In this document: in pieces, positions 14,754-22,091 of the stretch
Position numbering within the stretch: position 1 is the stretch's first letter
How the letters are laid out: each line of letters opens with the position of its first letter
From: a virus
Virus record (IMG/VR): IMGVR_UViG_3300042559_000902
Coordinates: 1-22,701 of that record
Direction: 5' to 3' (one strand)
DNA: 22,701 nucleotides
Notes under the pieces: generated by a model
The model's database searches: none
What the model was told of the DNA's origin: nothing
Seen by the model: only the letters and a program-made list of their open reading frames with translations
Position numbers and translations under genes: made by a program

Positions 14754-15394
14754 GCGTTTACGCAGGACCAAACATCCCCACCGATGGTCTCGTCATGCTC
14801 TGGGACGTTGCTGATCGCAATTCCTATCCAGGGACCGGCACTATTTTGTATGACCTAAGCGGAAGAGGAAATAACGGCACCCTTGTAAATACGGTGGCGT
14901 TTGACAGTACTACTGCCAACGGCATCCTTGAGACCAACGGGGTTGATAGTCAAATTACGGGTGGTCCCAACCTTCAGACTGTAAATCACACCATCATCAC
15001 GGGTTCCAGAAGAAAACCAGGGTCTGCCTACAACGGCAGGGTGGTGAGTTCCAATGGTGGCAACTGGCTCTTGGGACATCATGGTGGGTCTGGAAACAAA
15101 TACTACGCCGAAGGCTGGGTGGTGAATGGGTCGGCAGACGGGACTGTTTGGGCGATATATGCAGGTATAGGCAATTATAGTTCTGATATATGGACATTAT
15201 ATAGCAACGGCGTTTCTATTGGCAGCAATAACGGCGGCGTTTACGGACCTTCCTCCTTCTGTGTCGGCGCCTGGAACTCGTCCAGCGAAAGAAGTCAAGC
15301 TCAATTGAGCTTTCTGATGGCCTATAGCCGGGTATTGTCAGAAGAGGAAGTTATCAGAATTTATGTGGCTATGCGCGGTCGTTTCGGAATATAG
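14750..15394 (+). CDS. LamG / concanavalin-like adhesin, paralog 3
   Basis: 214 aa with a four-base ATGA overlap to paralog 2. It keeps the family frame (LVMLWDVADRNSYPGTGT, YDLSGRGNNGTLVN, a late AYSRVLSEEEVIRIY helix and the end RGRFGI) but is the most diverged of the three tandem copies. Its middle carries HHGGSGNKYYAEGWVVNG in place of the strands seen in paralogs 1 and 2. The terminal codons (ggt cgt ttc) no longer make a Shine-Dalgarno; the following giant fibre has its own AGGAG beginning in the TAG stop. Function is probably the same beta-sandwich adhesin, perhaps with another ligand. Confidence 0.74.
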   Translation: MSVYAGPNIPTDGLVMLWDVADRNSYPGTGTILYDLSGRGNNGTLVNTVAFDSTTANGILETNGVDSQITGGPNLQTVNHTIITGSRRKPGSAYNGRVVSSNGGNWLLGHHGGSGNKYYAEGWVVNGSADGTVWAIYAGIGNYSSDIWTLYSNGVSIGSNNGGVYGPSSFCVGAWNSSSERSQAQLSFLMAYSRVLSEEEVIRIYVAMRGRFGI

Positions 15395-15403
15395 GAGCTT
15401 ATC

Positions 15404-18400
15404 ATGGCTGATTCGGACAAGAATATCGTAATTACCCCCAACCGCTCCCAAACGGCCCAACCAACCATTGTCTTTACCGGCAAAGGCAATGTGCCGATCA
15501 CCCTTAAGTTGCTTGATGATTCCAACGGGACTATGAGCTTTGAGGGGTCATCAGGGCAGCTTTTCTCCATCAATAACAACCTCGCCTCCGGAACGATTTT
15601 TTCCGTCAACGACATCTCTGGCGTGCCGATGATTGATGTCGATGCGTCGGGATTGGTGAGGCTGGCACCTTTGGGGGGGACCACATACAGCAATACCCTA
15701 TATGGTGTGCCAAGGACGGTGGCCGGGTCAGGCAACAGCGTCACTATTCGTGCCGCTGACGGCTTGACGAGCGGGGCGGGCGGCAGCATTATTTTGCAGC
15801 CTGGCCAACAGGCGACGACAGGTGGAAATGGGGTGGTCGTTGTTCGGCAACCTGGCGGCACCGCTGGTACTGATGAATTACAAATTTATCATGATGGCAC
15901 CCATACTTATTTTGCGAATAAAGATACATCTGGAAATATTTATTTCGATGTTCCAACTGGTAGTAATCCTGGATTGTTTATTAGGCGCTCTGATTTCACG
16001 ACGCAAAGCCTGAAGCTGACCGCTGGAGATATTGACAATCTGGCGACTGTTCAGTCTGTTTCCGCAGATATGCAATTGCGCTCTGGATCAGGCGATGTCT
16101 GGATTAGACCAGGAACTGCCAGTAATTATGTAACCAATTGGTTTGCTCTTCGCCTCCGCAATCTGAACGGTCAAAATGGGGCAATTCTTAGAATTCCCGG
16201 CAATAATCCAGCCGGTATTTTGCAGCTTTATGACAATGCGGATTCATCTGGCGGCTCAATAGCTTATCCGGCTGCTACCCCGACAACTCTTGCTGCTAAT
16301 ACGAATGACCTTGTTTTAAATAGCTCTGCTATTCAGCGACTGTCGGCCTCTGCTGCTTACAACCTAACTGGCATTGCACCCCCAGCCACGGCTTCTCATG
16401 CTGATGGTCGTGTGATCTGGCTTCATAATGTTGGCTCTTTTAATATCACGCTCAAACACAGTCAATCCAGCGTAGCTGGTAATCAGTTCATCAATGAAAA
16501 CGGCGGCGACATCGTCCTCGGCCCCAACCGCATCGTCCAATGCACCTACGACGGGACATCGACGAAGTGGCGGGTTCACGGGGAAATGTACCCGTACAAT
16601 CTGCCTACGGCAGACGGCACTTCTGGCCAAGTCCTCTCGACGAACGGGAGTGGAACCCTCTCCTGGACTACCGCCTCCGGCGGATTGGGTGGGTCGGGAA
16701 CGACCAACTACATCGTGAAGTTCACGGGTAGCACCACGGCTGGTAATAGCCAGATATTTGATAATGGCACGAATGTTGGTATCGGCACGGCTTCGCCGAA
16801 TTCCAAAGTTACCATCGGCGCAGATTTCGCATCCATCACGGGCATGACCATCGACACCGGAAACGGCACCGACTCTGGCTTGGTGATGAGAAAAGCAGCA
16901 AGCAAGACTGCTATGGGCTTTTTGCCTTGGGACAGCGATGCCTACATTACTGCTGGAGTGTATTACGACGGTGGTGCCTGGGTGCATCACAACGCAAACA
17001 ACAACAATCAATTATTTGTAATGTCGCCTGGGACCGGCATTTCTTGGTATGCCAGCAATAATGGAACTGGTTCATGGAATGTTGCTAACGGTATCACATT
17101 GTGGAATGACGCTGGCACATGGAGACAGCCAGTAGATGCAGTCGGCACGGGTGGATCGACCGTCAATGCTCTGGGAACAGCCCTGATACGCGTTTCGCCG
17201 TCGTCGCAAAACACCTACGCCGCTCTTGAGCTTCGCACCCTCAACGCCGGGACCTACGGCGGCGCAGGACTGATGGCTGTCAACGACACCAACTATGACA
17301 GCAATCTCGTGTTCTACACCAACCCCGCTGGCAGTACCACTCGCGCCGAGCGGATGCGTATCCATAAGAATGGTGACATCGGCATTGCTATCGGTGGCAA
17401 AATCGCCCAGGGGTTGGGGTTTGCCGGAAACGCAAGTGCGACATCGTACAACTATATCGATTTGTACAATGGCACAACGGGTGAACTTGGACTTCGCACG
17501 GTTGGTAGCTTCCCGCTAATTTGTTATACGGCGAACACCGAGCGGTTGCGAATTGACTCTTCTGGCAATGTTGGAATTGGCACGGCTTCGCCAAGCACAA
17601 AACTTCATGTGGTTGGTGCTGTAAGATCTAGTGGTTATTCTGGCGGCGGTGATGGAACATATCTTGCTTTGACAGGCGATTTGCCTGGCTACTCAGCAAA
17701 CACTTACCCGACCTTGAGATCGGACGGAAGCATTTATTTTGCTGCTAGCGATAGATATTCTGCTTACTTATACAGCGTAGATAATTCTTTTAATATTTGC
17801 AATACATCTACGCAATGGAGAGTAAGACTTCATCCTAACGGGACAAGTTATTTTACTGGCGGCAGCGTGGCTTTCGGCGACACCGCTGCAACTGGTGGCG
17901 GTCAAGTTTATGTTGCGCCAACTTCAGCAGGTACGAAAGGCTTAGTGGTTCGTGCAGCGGCTACGCCGACGGCAAACATCCTTGAAGTCCAGAATAGTTC
18001 GGGCACCAACCTGGTTTATGTTGACCCGACCGGCGACCTTGTGGTCGGCAGTCTCAGTGCAGGCACTTTCCCAACGGGCGCATTGGCACCTCTGCATGTC
18101 ACCCGTTCCACCACGGCTGTGTCTACGGCTATTGCAGCTTGGCCAACCGCCGAACCCGAAACCCAGACCCACGCCCGCGTCGTTGCTTACATGTCGGATG
18201 GCGGCAACGGTGGAACCGCAACTGTCGGCACGGGCACTACGAACATTGTTCAGTTTGGCGAGTACTACACAGGTCGTGTTGTCTTGATGCCTTTGGGGGC
18301 TGGGAGTGGGACTCCGGCTGACCAGAACTCTGGGGCTGGTCGCGACATCATGCTGCTGGGTGGCAAGTCCGACAACTCGGCTGGCAAGACGGGTGGGCGG

Positions 18401-20746
18401 GTGTTCATTCAAGGTGGGACCGGCTTCGCCGGAGCCTACGGCACTAACTTCGGTAATGTTGTTCTTCAGGCTAATGGTGGGAATGTTGGCGTTGCCGTCA
18501 CCAGCCCACAATCGACGCTTGATGTCCGTGGCATGACCATTATCACCAATAATAGCGGTAGTAACTACAATGAAAATTTAAGACTTCCCGAATCTTCTAG
18601 TGGGTATGCGACTATTCATATGGGTGGTTCGGTAGCCACGACTGGCACCGGAGCAAATCAATGGTCCATCCTTAAGACGTCGGCTGGCCTCTCCCACCGT
18701 TTTGAAATTCGGCACAATACTTCTCAGTATTTTGCAATTACTACGGCTGGTGCTGTTGGTATAAACGAGACTTCTCCTGGGGCGCAACTTCAAGTAAATA
18801 CTGGTGCGGCTGCCACCAAGGGCCTGATTATAAAAGGCGCAGCCTCGCAATCTGCAAACTTGACAGAATGGGTTGCAAGCGATGGCGTTGTTACTGGTCA
18901 ATTTTCCCCAGACAGCGTTCTAACTGTCGGTCGCCCAGAATACGGAACTATTTATGTCGGCAGTTACTATCCAGGTTTTATTATCGATCATTTTTCACGA
19001 AGTGTGCCTTCGACAGTTGGCAATTATGTTGAACTTTTCAGGACGGCTCGTGCTGGTGGTCTGCCAATTACTTTAAGGGTTAGTTTTGGTCGCGCAGGTT
19101 ATCGAACGGTTCAAAAAGTATACAGGCTCAACAATAGCCTTTATGATGCTGATAAAGTTATTATTCCAGAATATTCGACCACCGGTACTGAATACCAGTC
19201 TGGCGCACCAGATGATGATTTTGAACTTGAAGTTGCTACTTATGATACCTACAATCAAAGTTTTAGGCTAAGAAGAACTGTTTCAAGTGGTGTTGCTGTC
19301 ACAGCCGACATAGGACTTTTTGCCTATAAATCCTACATGAGTTCTTCGGGCGGCATAACCAAAATTTCTGGAACGGGAACTTCTTCGATTTCTTTGACGA
19401 ATTGGCACGCCACACCTTTTAGGACTCAAACCATAACCGGCCCTGTGCCAGCAGCAAACAATGGCGCAGGCACCAATCTTTCAATTGCTGCAAGCAGTGG
19501 CGCCGGGACTGGGGCTGGTGGCTCCTTGTTCTTGTATGGCGGTAGCGGTGCTACAACCGGAGCTGGAGGCTCCATCATTTTGCAGCCTGGCCTACAGGCA
19601 ACTTCTGGAGGCAACGGCATCGTCGTCGTTCGTCAGCCTAGCGGCACGGCGGGCACAGACGAAATCCAGCTTTCACACGATGGCGGCAAGGGCAGTATTA
19701 TCAACAAAGATGGGACATTGCAACTGGGTGGGGCAAATATTGCCATTCGGAATAGTGCCAATAATGCAAATACCACATTAACAGCAACAGCTATCTACGC
19801 CACCAGCATTAACAGCAATAATTCTGTTAACTCCGATGGCGTAACAAACGACAGCTATTCTTGGGCGATTGATGGTTCTAGCTTAAACTGGAACAGTAGC
19901 TTCAACATACGGGTTAGTTGGTCCCATATTAAAGGATATGGCGGGGCCGGGATGGCCTATGTTGGCGATGGTACTAATAATACCTACGCTACGCTGCATA
20001 TTACTGACGGCGGTTCAAATGGTGGTTCGCTTGCCTATCGAGCGACTAATGTTTCAATCACAGCCAACACCAACAATCTGACTCCTTCCACTTTTTCTGC
20101 AATGCAAAGGTGGAGCAGTACTGCAAATTACAATGTGACTGGATTTTCTCCTGGTGGGTCAACTAGTTTTGGTGGCGGCACACCCACATGGATTCATGCT
20201 AGCGGTCGAGTAATCTGGGTTCATAATGTTGGTTCTTACAACATCACTCTGAAACACGAAGACGCCAACAGTACTGCGGCAAACAGATTCACAAATGAAA
20301 CCGGAACTGATTTGATTTTGCCGCCGAACAGCATGGTCATGTTGACTTATGACAGCACAACGACAAGGTGGCGGGTACACACGCTAAGTAATGTTGTAAC
20401 CAATTCTTCATCCACGACCAATATAAGTGCAGCCACCAACAACTTGGCTTTGTCTGGTTCTAATTTCCAAAGGATGAATTGTACTGTCGCTTGCAACTTG
20501 ACCGGAATTGCCCCGCCCTCTGGTGGCACGCACTACGATGGCCGAACCATGCGTCTTTACAACACAGGTACGGCCAACCTCACCCTCAAGCACAACAGCA
20601 CCAGTTCAGACATCGCCAACCGGTTCTGCTGTGTGCAAGCTGTCGATATTATTCTCGCCCCCCGCGACTACGCCGAACTCATTTGGGACGGCACGGACGG
20701 TGGGCTTGTGGCTGGTCAGAATAACCCATGTTGGAGGGTCGCATAA
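15404..20746 (+). CDS. Second giant tail fibre protein
   Basis: 1780 aa; AGGAG (15393-15397) is 6 nt before the ATG. Order of parts: a beta N-terminus with FTGKGNVPITLKLLDDSNG and LFSINN; IILQPG/VVVRQP repeat (122-165); module A (283-394); DGTSGQVLSTNGSGTLSW linker; a GTTNYIVKFTG to VGIGTASP unit (about 429-470). Further SP-x-x-x-L-x-V units follow (for example VGIGTASPSTKLHV). NLTEW-type repeats lie at 844-879 and 1138-1173, and an AT-rich unknown globular stretch at about 1181-1310. A second IILQPG repeat (1384-1427) and two more module A copies (1540-1659 and 1670-1780) form the C-terminus, ending NNPCWRVA. No S74 chaperone and no IDHP tip are seen, so the C-terminal module A pair is probably the distal or joining end. 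It shares at least four module types with the 8439 fibre, which implies common ancestry. Confidence 0.8.
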   Translation: MADSDKNIVITPNRSQTAQPTIVFTGKGNVPITLKLLDDSNGTMSFEGSSGQLFSINNNLASGTIFSVNDISGVPMIDVDASGLVRLAPLGGTTYSNTLYGVPRTVAGSGNSVTIRAADGLTSGAGGSIILQPGQQATTGGNGVVVVRQPGGTAGTDELQIYHDGTHTYFANKDTSGNIYFDVPTGSNPGLFIRRSDFTTQSLKLTAGDIDNLATVQSVSADMQLRSGSGDVWIRPGTASNYVTNWFALRLRNLNGQNGAILRIPGNNPAGILQLYDNADSSGGSIAYPAATPTTLAANTNDLVLNSSAIQRLSASAAYNLTGIAPPATASHADGRVIWLHNVGSFNITLKHSQSSVAGNQFINENGGDIVLGPNRIVQCTYDGTSTKWRVHGEMYPYNLPTADGTSGQVLSTNGSGTLSWTTASGGLGGSGTTNYIVKFTGSTTAGNSQIFDNGTNVGIGTASPNSKVTIGADFASITGMTIDTGNGTDSGLVMRKAASKTAMGFLPWDSDAYITAGVYYDGGAWVHHNANNNNQLFVMSPGTGISWYASNNGTGSWNVANGITLWNDAGTWRQPVDAVGTGGSTVNALGTALIRVSPSSQNTYAALELRTLNAGTYGGAGLMAVNDTNYDSNLVFYTNPAGSTTRAERMRIHKNGDIGIAIGGKIAQGLGFAGNASATSYNYIDLYNGTTGELGLRTVGSFPLICYTANTERLRIDSSGNVGIGTASPSTKLHVVGAVRSSGYSGGGDGTYLALTGDLPGYSANTYPTLRSDGSIYFAASDRYSAYLYSVDNSFNICNTSTQWRVRLHPNGTSYFTGGSVAFGDTAATGGGQVYVAPTSAGTKGLVVRAAATPTANILEVQNSSGTNLVYVDPTGDLVVGSLSAGTFPTGALAPLHVTRSTTAVSTAIAAWPTAEPETQTHARVVAYMSDGGNGGTATVGTGTTNIVQFGEYYTGRVVLMPLGAGSGTPADQNSGAGRDIMLLGGKSDNSAGKTGGRVFIQGGTGFAGAYGTNFGNVVLQANGGNVGVAVTSPQSTLDVRGMTIITNNSGSNYNENLRLPESSSGYATIHMGGSVATTGTGANQWSILKTSAGLSHRFEIRHNTSQYFAITTAGAVGINETSPGAQLQVNTGAAATKGLIIKGAASQSANLTEWVASDGVVTGQFSPDSVLTVGRPEYGTIYVGSYYPGFIIDHFSRSVPSTVGNYVELFRTARAGGLPITLRVSFGRAGYRTVQKVYRLNNSLYDADKVIIPEYSTTGTEYQSGAPDDDFELEVATYDTYNQSFRLRRTVSSGVAVTADIGLFAYKSYMSSSGGITKISGTGTSSISLTNWHATPFRTQTITGPVPAANNGAGTNLSIAASSGAGTGAGGSLFLYGGSGATTGAGGSIILQPGLQATSGGNGIVVVRQPSGTAGTDEIQLSHDGGKGSIINKDGTLQLGGANIAIRNSANNANTTLTATAIYATSINSNNSVNSDGVTNDSYSWAIDGSSLNWNSSFNIRVSWSHIKGYGGAGMAYVGDGTNNTYATLHITDGGSNGGSLAYRATNVSITANTNNLTPSTFSAMQRWSSTANYNVTGFSPGGSTSFGGGTPTWIHASGRVIWVHNVGSYNITLKHEDANSTAANRFTNETGTDLILPPNSMVMLTYDSTTTRWRVHTLSNVVTNSSSTTNISAATNNLALSGSNFQRMNCTVACNLTGIAPPSGGTHYDGRTMRLYNTGTANLTLKHNSTSSDIANRFCCVQAVDIILAPRDYAELIWDGTDGGLVAGQNNPCWRVA
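15767..15898 (+). repeat. IILQPG-VVVRQP repeat, copy 1 (132 nt)
   Basis: Encodes TSGAGGSIILQPG, GNGVVVVRQPGG and TAGTDELQIYHDG. Exactly 132 nt long, like the copy at 19553-19684 in the same gene. Confidence 0.9.
16250..16585 (+). repeat. Fibre module A, copy 3 of 5
   Basis: Encodes GGSIAYPAATPTTL, IQRLSASAAYNLTGIAPP, DGRVIWLHNVGSFNITLKHS and STKWRVHGE. Protein similarity to copy 2 is very high, and the linker after it is also shared. Confidence 0.88.
17933..18922 (+). repeat. Two NLTEWQN-type repeats of the second giant fibre
   Basis: Units at 17933-18040 (KGLVVRAAATPTANILEVQN) and 18815-18922 (KGLIIKGAASQSANLTEW). They match the five units of the 8439 fibre; the second unit loses the Q-N after the W. 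Confidence 0.8.
19553..19684 (+). repeat. IILQPG-VVVRQP repeat, copy 2 (132 nt)
   Basis: Encodes TTGAGGSIILQPG, GNGIVVVRQPSG and TAGTDEIQLSHDG. In frame and of equal length with copy 1, about 3.8 kb upstream. Confidence 0.9.
20021..20380 (+). repeat. Fibre module A, copy 4 of 5
   Basis: Encodes GGSLAYRATNVSITAN, YNVTGFSPGG, ASGRVIWVHNVGSYNITLKH and STTTRWRVH. It has an insert (STSFGGGTPTWIH) before the GRVIW strand. Confidence 0.85.
20411..20743 (+). repeat. Fibre module A, copy 5 of 5
   Basis: Encodes NNLALSGSNFQRM, CNLTGIAPPSGGTHYDGR, LYNTGTANLTLKH and the protein end CWRVA. It follows copy 4 directly and has four unusual cysteines, two adjacent (RFCCVQ). Confidence 0.82.
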
Positions 20747-21012
20747 TGGCTGGTATTTCTCGTCGATGTAAGAGAAGGCCGAGGGGTGGTGTCGGTGGTT
20801 GTCCTGGCCAAGGGTCGGGAACCCCACCGACGGTCTATCCTGGTGGAACCTCAAGTGGCGTGATCAAGAGAAGTACGACAAATCCGCCAGCCCCGCCCCC
20901 CAGGACTCCACCCAAACCTGTTGTCAAGTCTGCCACGACTGTGGTGATTCCCTTCACTTCACCCATTGTGCCTACAACTTCAGGCATAACGGTGACGGTG
21001 ACGAAAGTTTAA
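20746..21012 (+). CDS. Small proline-rich protein of unknown function
   Basis: 88 aa from the ATG at 20746, which overlaps the previous stop as TAATG and follows GGAGG (20733-20737) by 8 nt; the in-frame ATG at 20728 would lie before that site. The N-terminus is strongly basic (RRCKRRPRGG) with two cysteines, the middle Pro-rich (NPPAPPPRTPPKP), and the C-terminus a Val/Thr-rich beta stretch (TTVVIPFTSPIVPTTSGITVTVTKV). I do not recognise the family. Sitting between a giant fibre and a Thr-rich LamG adhesin, it may be a connector or chaperone for one of them. No membrane segment or signal peptide is evident. Confidence 0.55.
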   Translation: MAGISRRCKRRPRGGVGGCPGQGSGTPPTVYPGGTSSGVIKRSTTNPPAPPPRTPPKPVVKSATTVVIPFTSPIVPTTSGITVTVTKV

Positions 21013-21021
21013 GAGGTCACC

Positions 21022-22044
21022 ATGTCCGGTACGCCGTTTCCAACGACCACAACGACTACGTCGACTACGACTGGTGGTTTTACTACTACGACTACTACTT
21101 CGACTACGACTACCACCACAACGCCGACCACAACCACCACCACGACCCTAACCCCGACCACGACCACATCGACGACGGCAGCCCCGGTCAATGCGTCCCT
21201 AACACTAGCTACAGCCGACCCCGTCTACAACGATGAGGCCATGGTCTTCACCCTGAGTGGGGTGACCATTTCCCCCGGCGACATCATCACGGTCACCATC
21301 GCTGACAACACCATACAGTCTGCAATCGACGGCACCTATGTGACGGGGCAGACTTTCCAGAATACCGATGTGTTCAACTGCGTGGGGGCGACTCTTTTTC
21401 TGGATCAGTACGCCACCAACTTTGGCCCCAACAGCGGAACCTGGAATGACCTGAGCTACAGCGGGAATGACGCCACTTTCGTCAGCAACCCCACCTATTC
21501 CGACTCCAACGACGGCTATTTCATCTTTGACGGCACCGCATCCTATGCCTACGGCAGCGCCGGTCTGACCAACAACGCTGACTTCAGCGTGAACTTCTGG
21601 ATGTATTACATCAGCAATAATGCCACCGAGCAGGGTATTCTGTCGACTTGGGATACCAGCTGGAATGGATTTGCCATTGGGACGAGTGGGACGGGGGCGA
21701 ACATCCGGTCTTGGACGAACAACGGAGCCGGTGGCGGGTTGAACTGGGCCACAACGGCCAGCATCCGCAACGGCTGGCATATGTTCACTTTGACCTATAA
21801 GTTTTCGACCAAGACCCAGACGGTCTACATCGACGGGGTCAAGAAGGGGACAGAATCCTTCGGGTCGGCCATTACCCACTCCACGCTCCAGATCGCCAGG
21901 GGTGGGGCCACGGGATCGAGCCAGTTAGCCTCTTACCCGTTGACGAACGCTTACATAACCCATCTAGGGTTTTACAACAGCGTGTTCACAGACAACCAAG
22001 TCGCTTATATGTTCAGCAGAATAAAAAGCCGATTTGGCTTGTAG
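21022..22044 (+). CDS. LamG adhesin with threonine-rich N-terminal stalk
   Basis: 340 aa; AGAGG (21012-21016) lies shortly before the ATG at 21022. Residues about 7-55 are almost only Thr with a few Ser, Pro and Gly. Residues about 56-110 form a small beta domain (LTLATADPVYNDEAMVFTLSG, then GDIITVTIADN) of unknown type. The rest is a LamG-like beta-sandwich (GTWNDLSYSGNDATFVSNPTY, YFIFDGT, FSVNFWMYY, WHMFTLTYK, QTVYIDGVKKGTESF) ending KSRFGL. The end matches the R-G-R-F-G-L of the three tandem paralogs, so this is a fourth family member set on a stalk. The stalk may be an extended spacer that carries the lectin-like domain away from the virion. Receptor binding is inferred. Confidence 0.76.
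   Translation: MSGTPFPTTTTTTSTTTGGFTTTTTTSTTTTTTTPTTTTTTTLTPTTTTSTTAAPVNASLTLATADPVYNDEAMVFTLSGVTISPGDIITVTIADNTIQSAIDGTYVTGQTFQNTDVFNCVGATLFLDQYATNFGPNSGTWNDLSYSGNDATFVSNPTYSDSNDGYFIFDGTASYAYGSAGLTNNADFSVNFWMYYISNNATEQGILSTWDTSWNGFAIGTSGTGANIRSWTNNGAGGGLNWATTASIRNGWHMFTLTYKFSTKTQTVYIDGVKKGTESFGSAITHSTLQIARGGATGSSQLASYPLTNAYITHLGFYNSVFTDNQVAYMFSRIKSRFGL
21040..21186 (+). repeat. ACN codon tract (threonine-rich stalk)
   Basis: 49 codons, mostly ACT/ACC/ACA/ACG, encoding runs of 3-7 Thr broken by Ser, Pro, Gly-Gly-Phe and Leu. Codon choice is mixed, so this is not a pure trinucleotide microsatellite, but close relatives such as ACGACT recur. Confidence 0.9.
22026..22040 (+). terminator. Weak hairpin at the end of the LamG gene
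   Basis: AAGCC (22026-22030), loop GATTT, GGCTT (22036-22040), followed by GTAGTTT. The 5-bp stem lies in the last coding codons. It mirrors the arrangement at 2456-2493, where a hairpin is followed by the TTATAWGGTG element, but is much weaker. Confidence 0.25.
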
Positions 22045-22055
22045 TTTGAAGTGTA

Positions 22056-22065
22056 TTATATGGTG
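22056..22065 (+). promoter_or_regulatory. Candidate late-promoter element (TTATATGGTG)
   Basis: Nine of ten bases match the element at 2484-2493, and both are followed four bases later by TTCC. It is the second of the only two gaps longer than about 40 nt. No -35 box is recognised. Confidence 0.25.
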
Positions 22066-22091
22066 ACCTTTCCTTTTTAGGAGTTTTTGAT

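Noticed and set aside
21040-21186. CRISPR-like or tandem DNA repeat array
   Set aside because: The periodicity is only that of Thr codons in an open frame; there are no constant repeats with unique spacers.
20799-21236. 145-codon + strand frame rich in Asp, Tyr and His
   Set aside because: It is a shifted reading of the Thr-codon tract and the Pro-rich gene; the matching minus-strand frame is nearly poly-valine. Both are low-complexity shadows.
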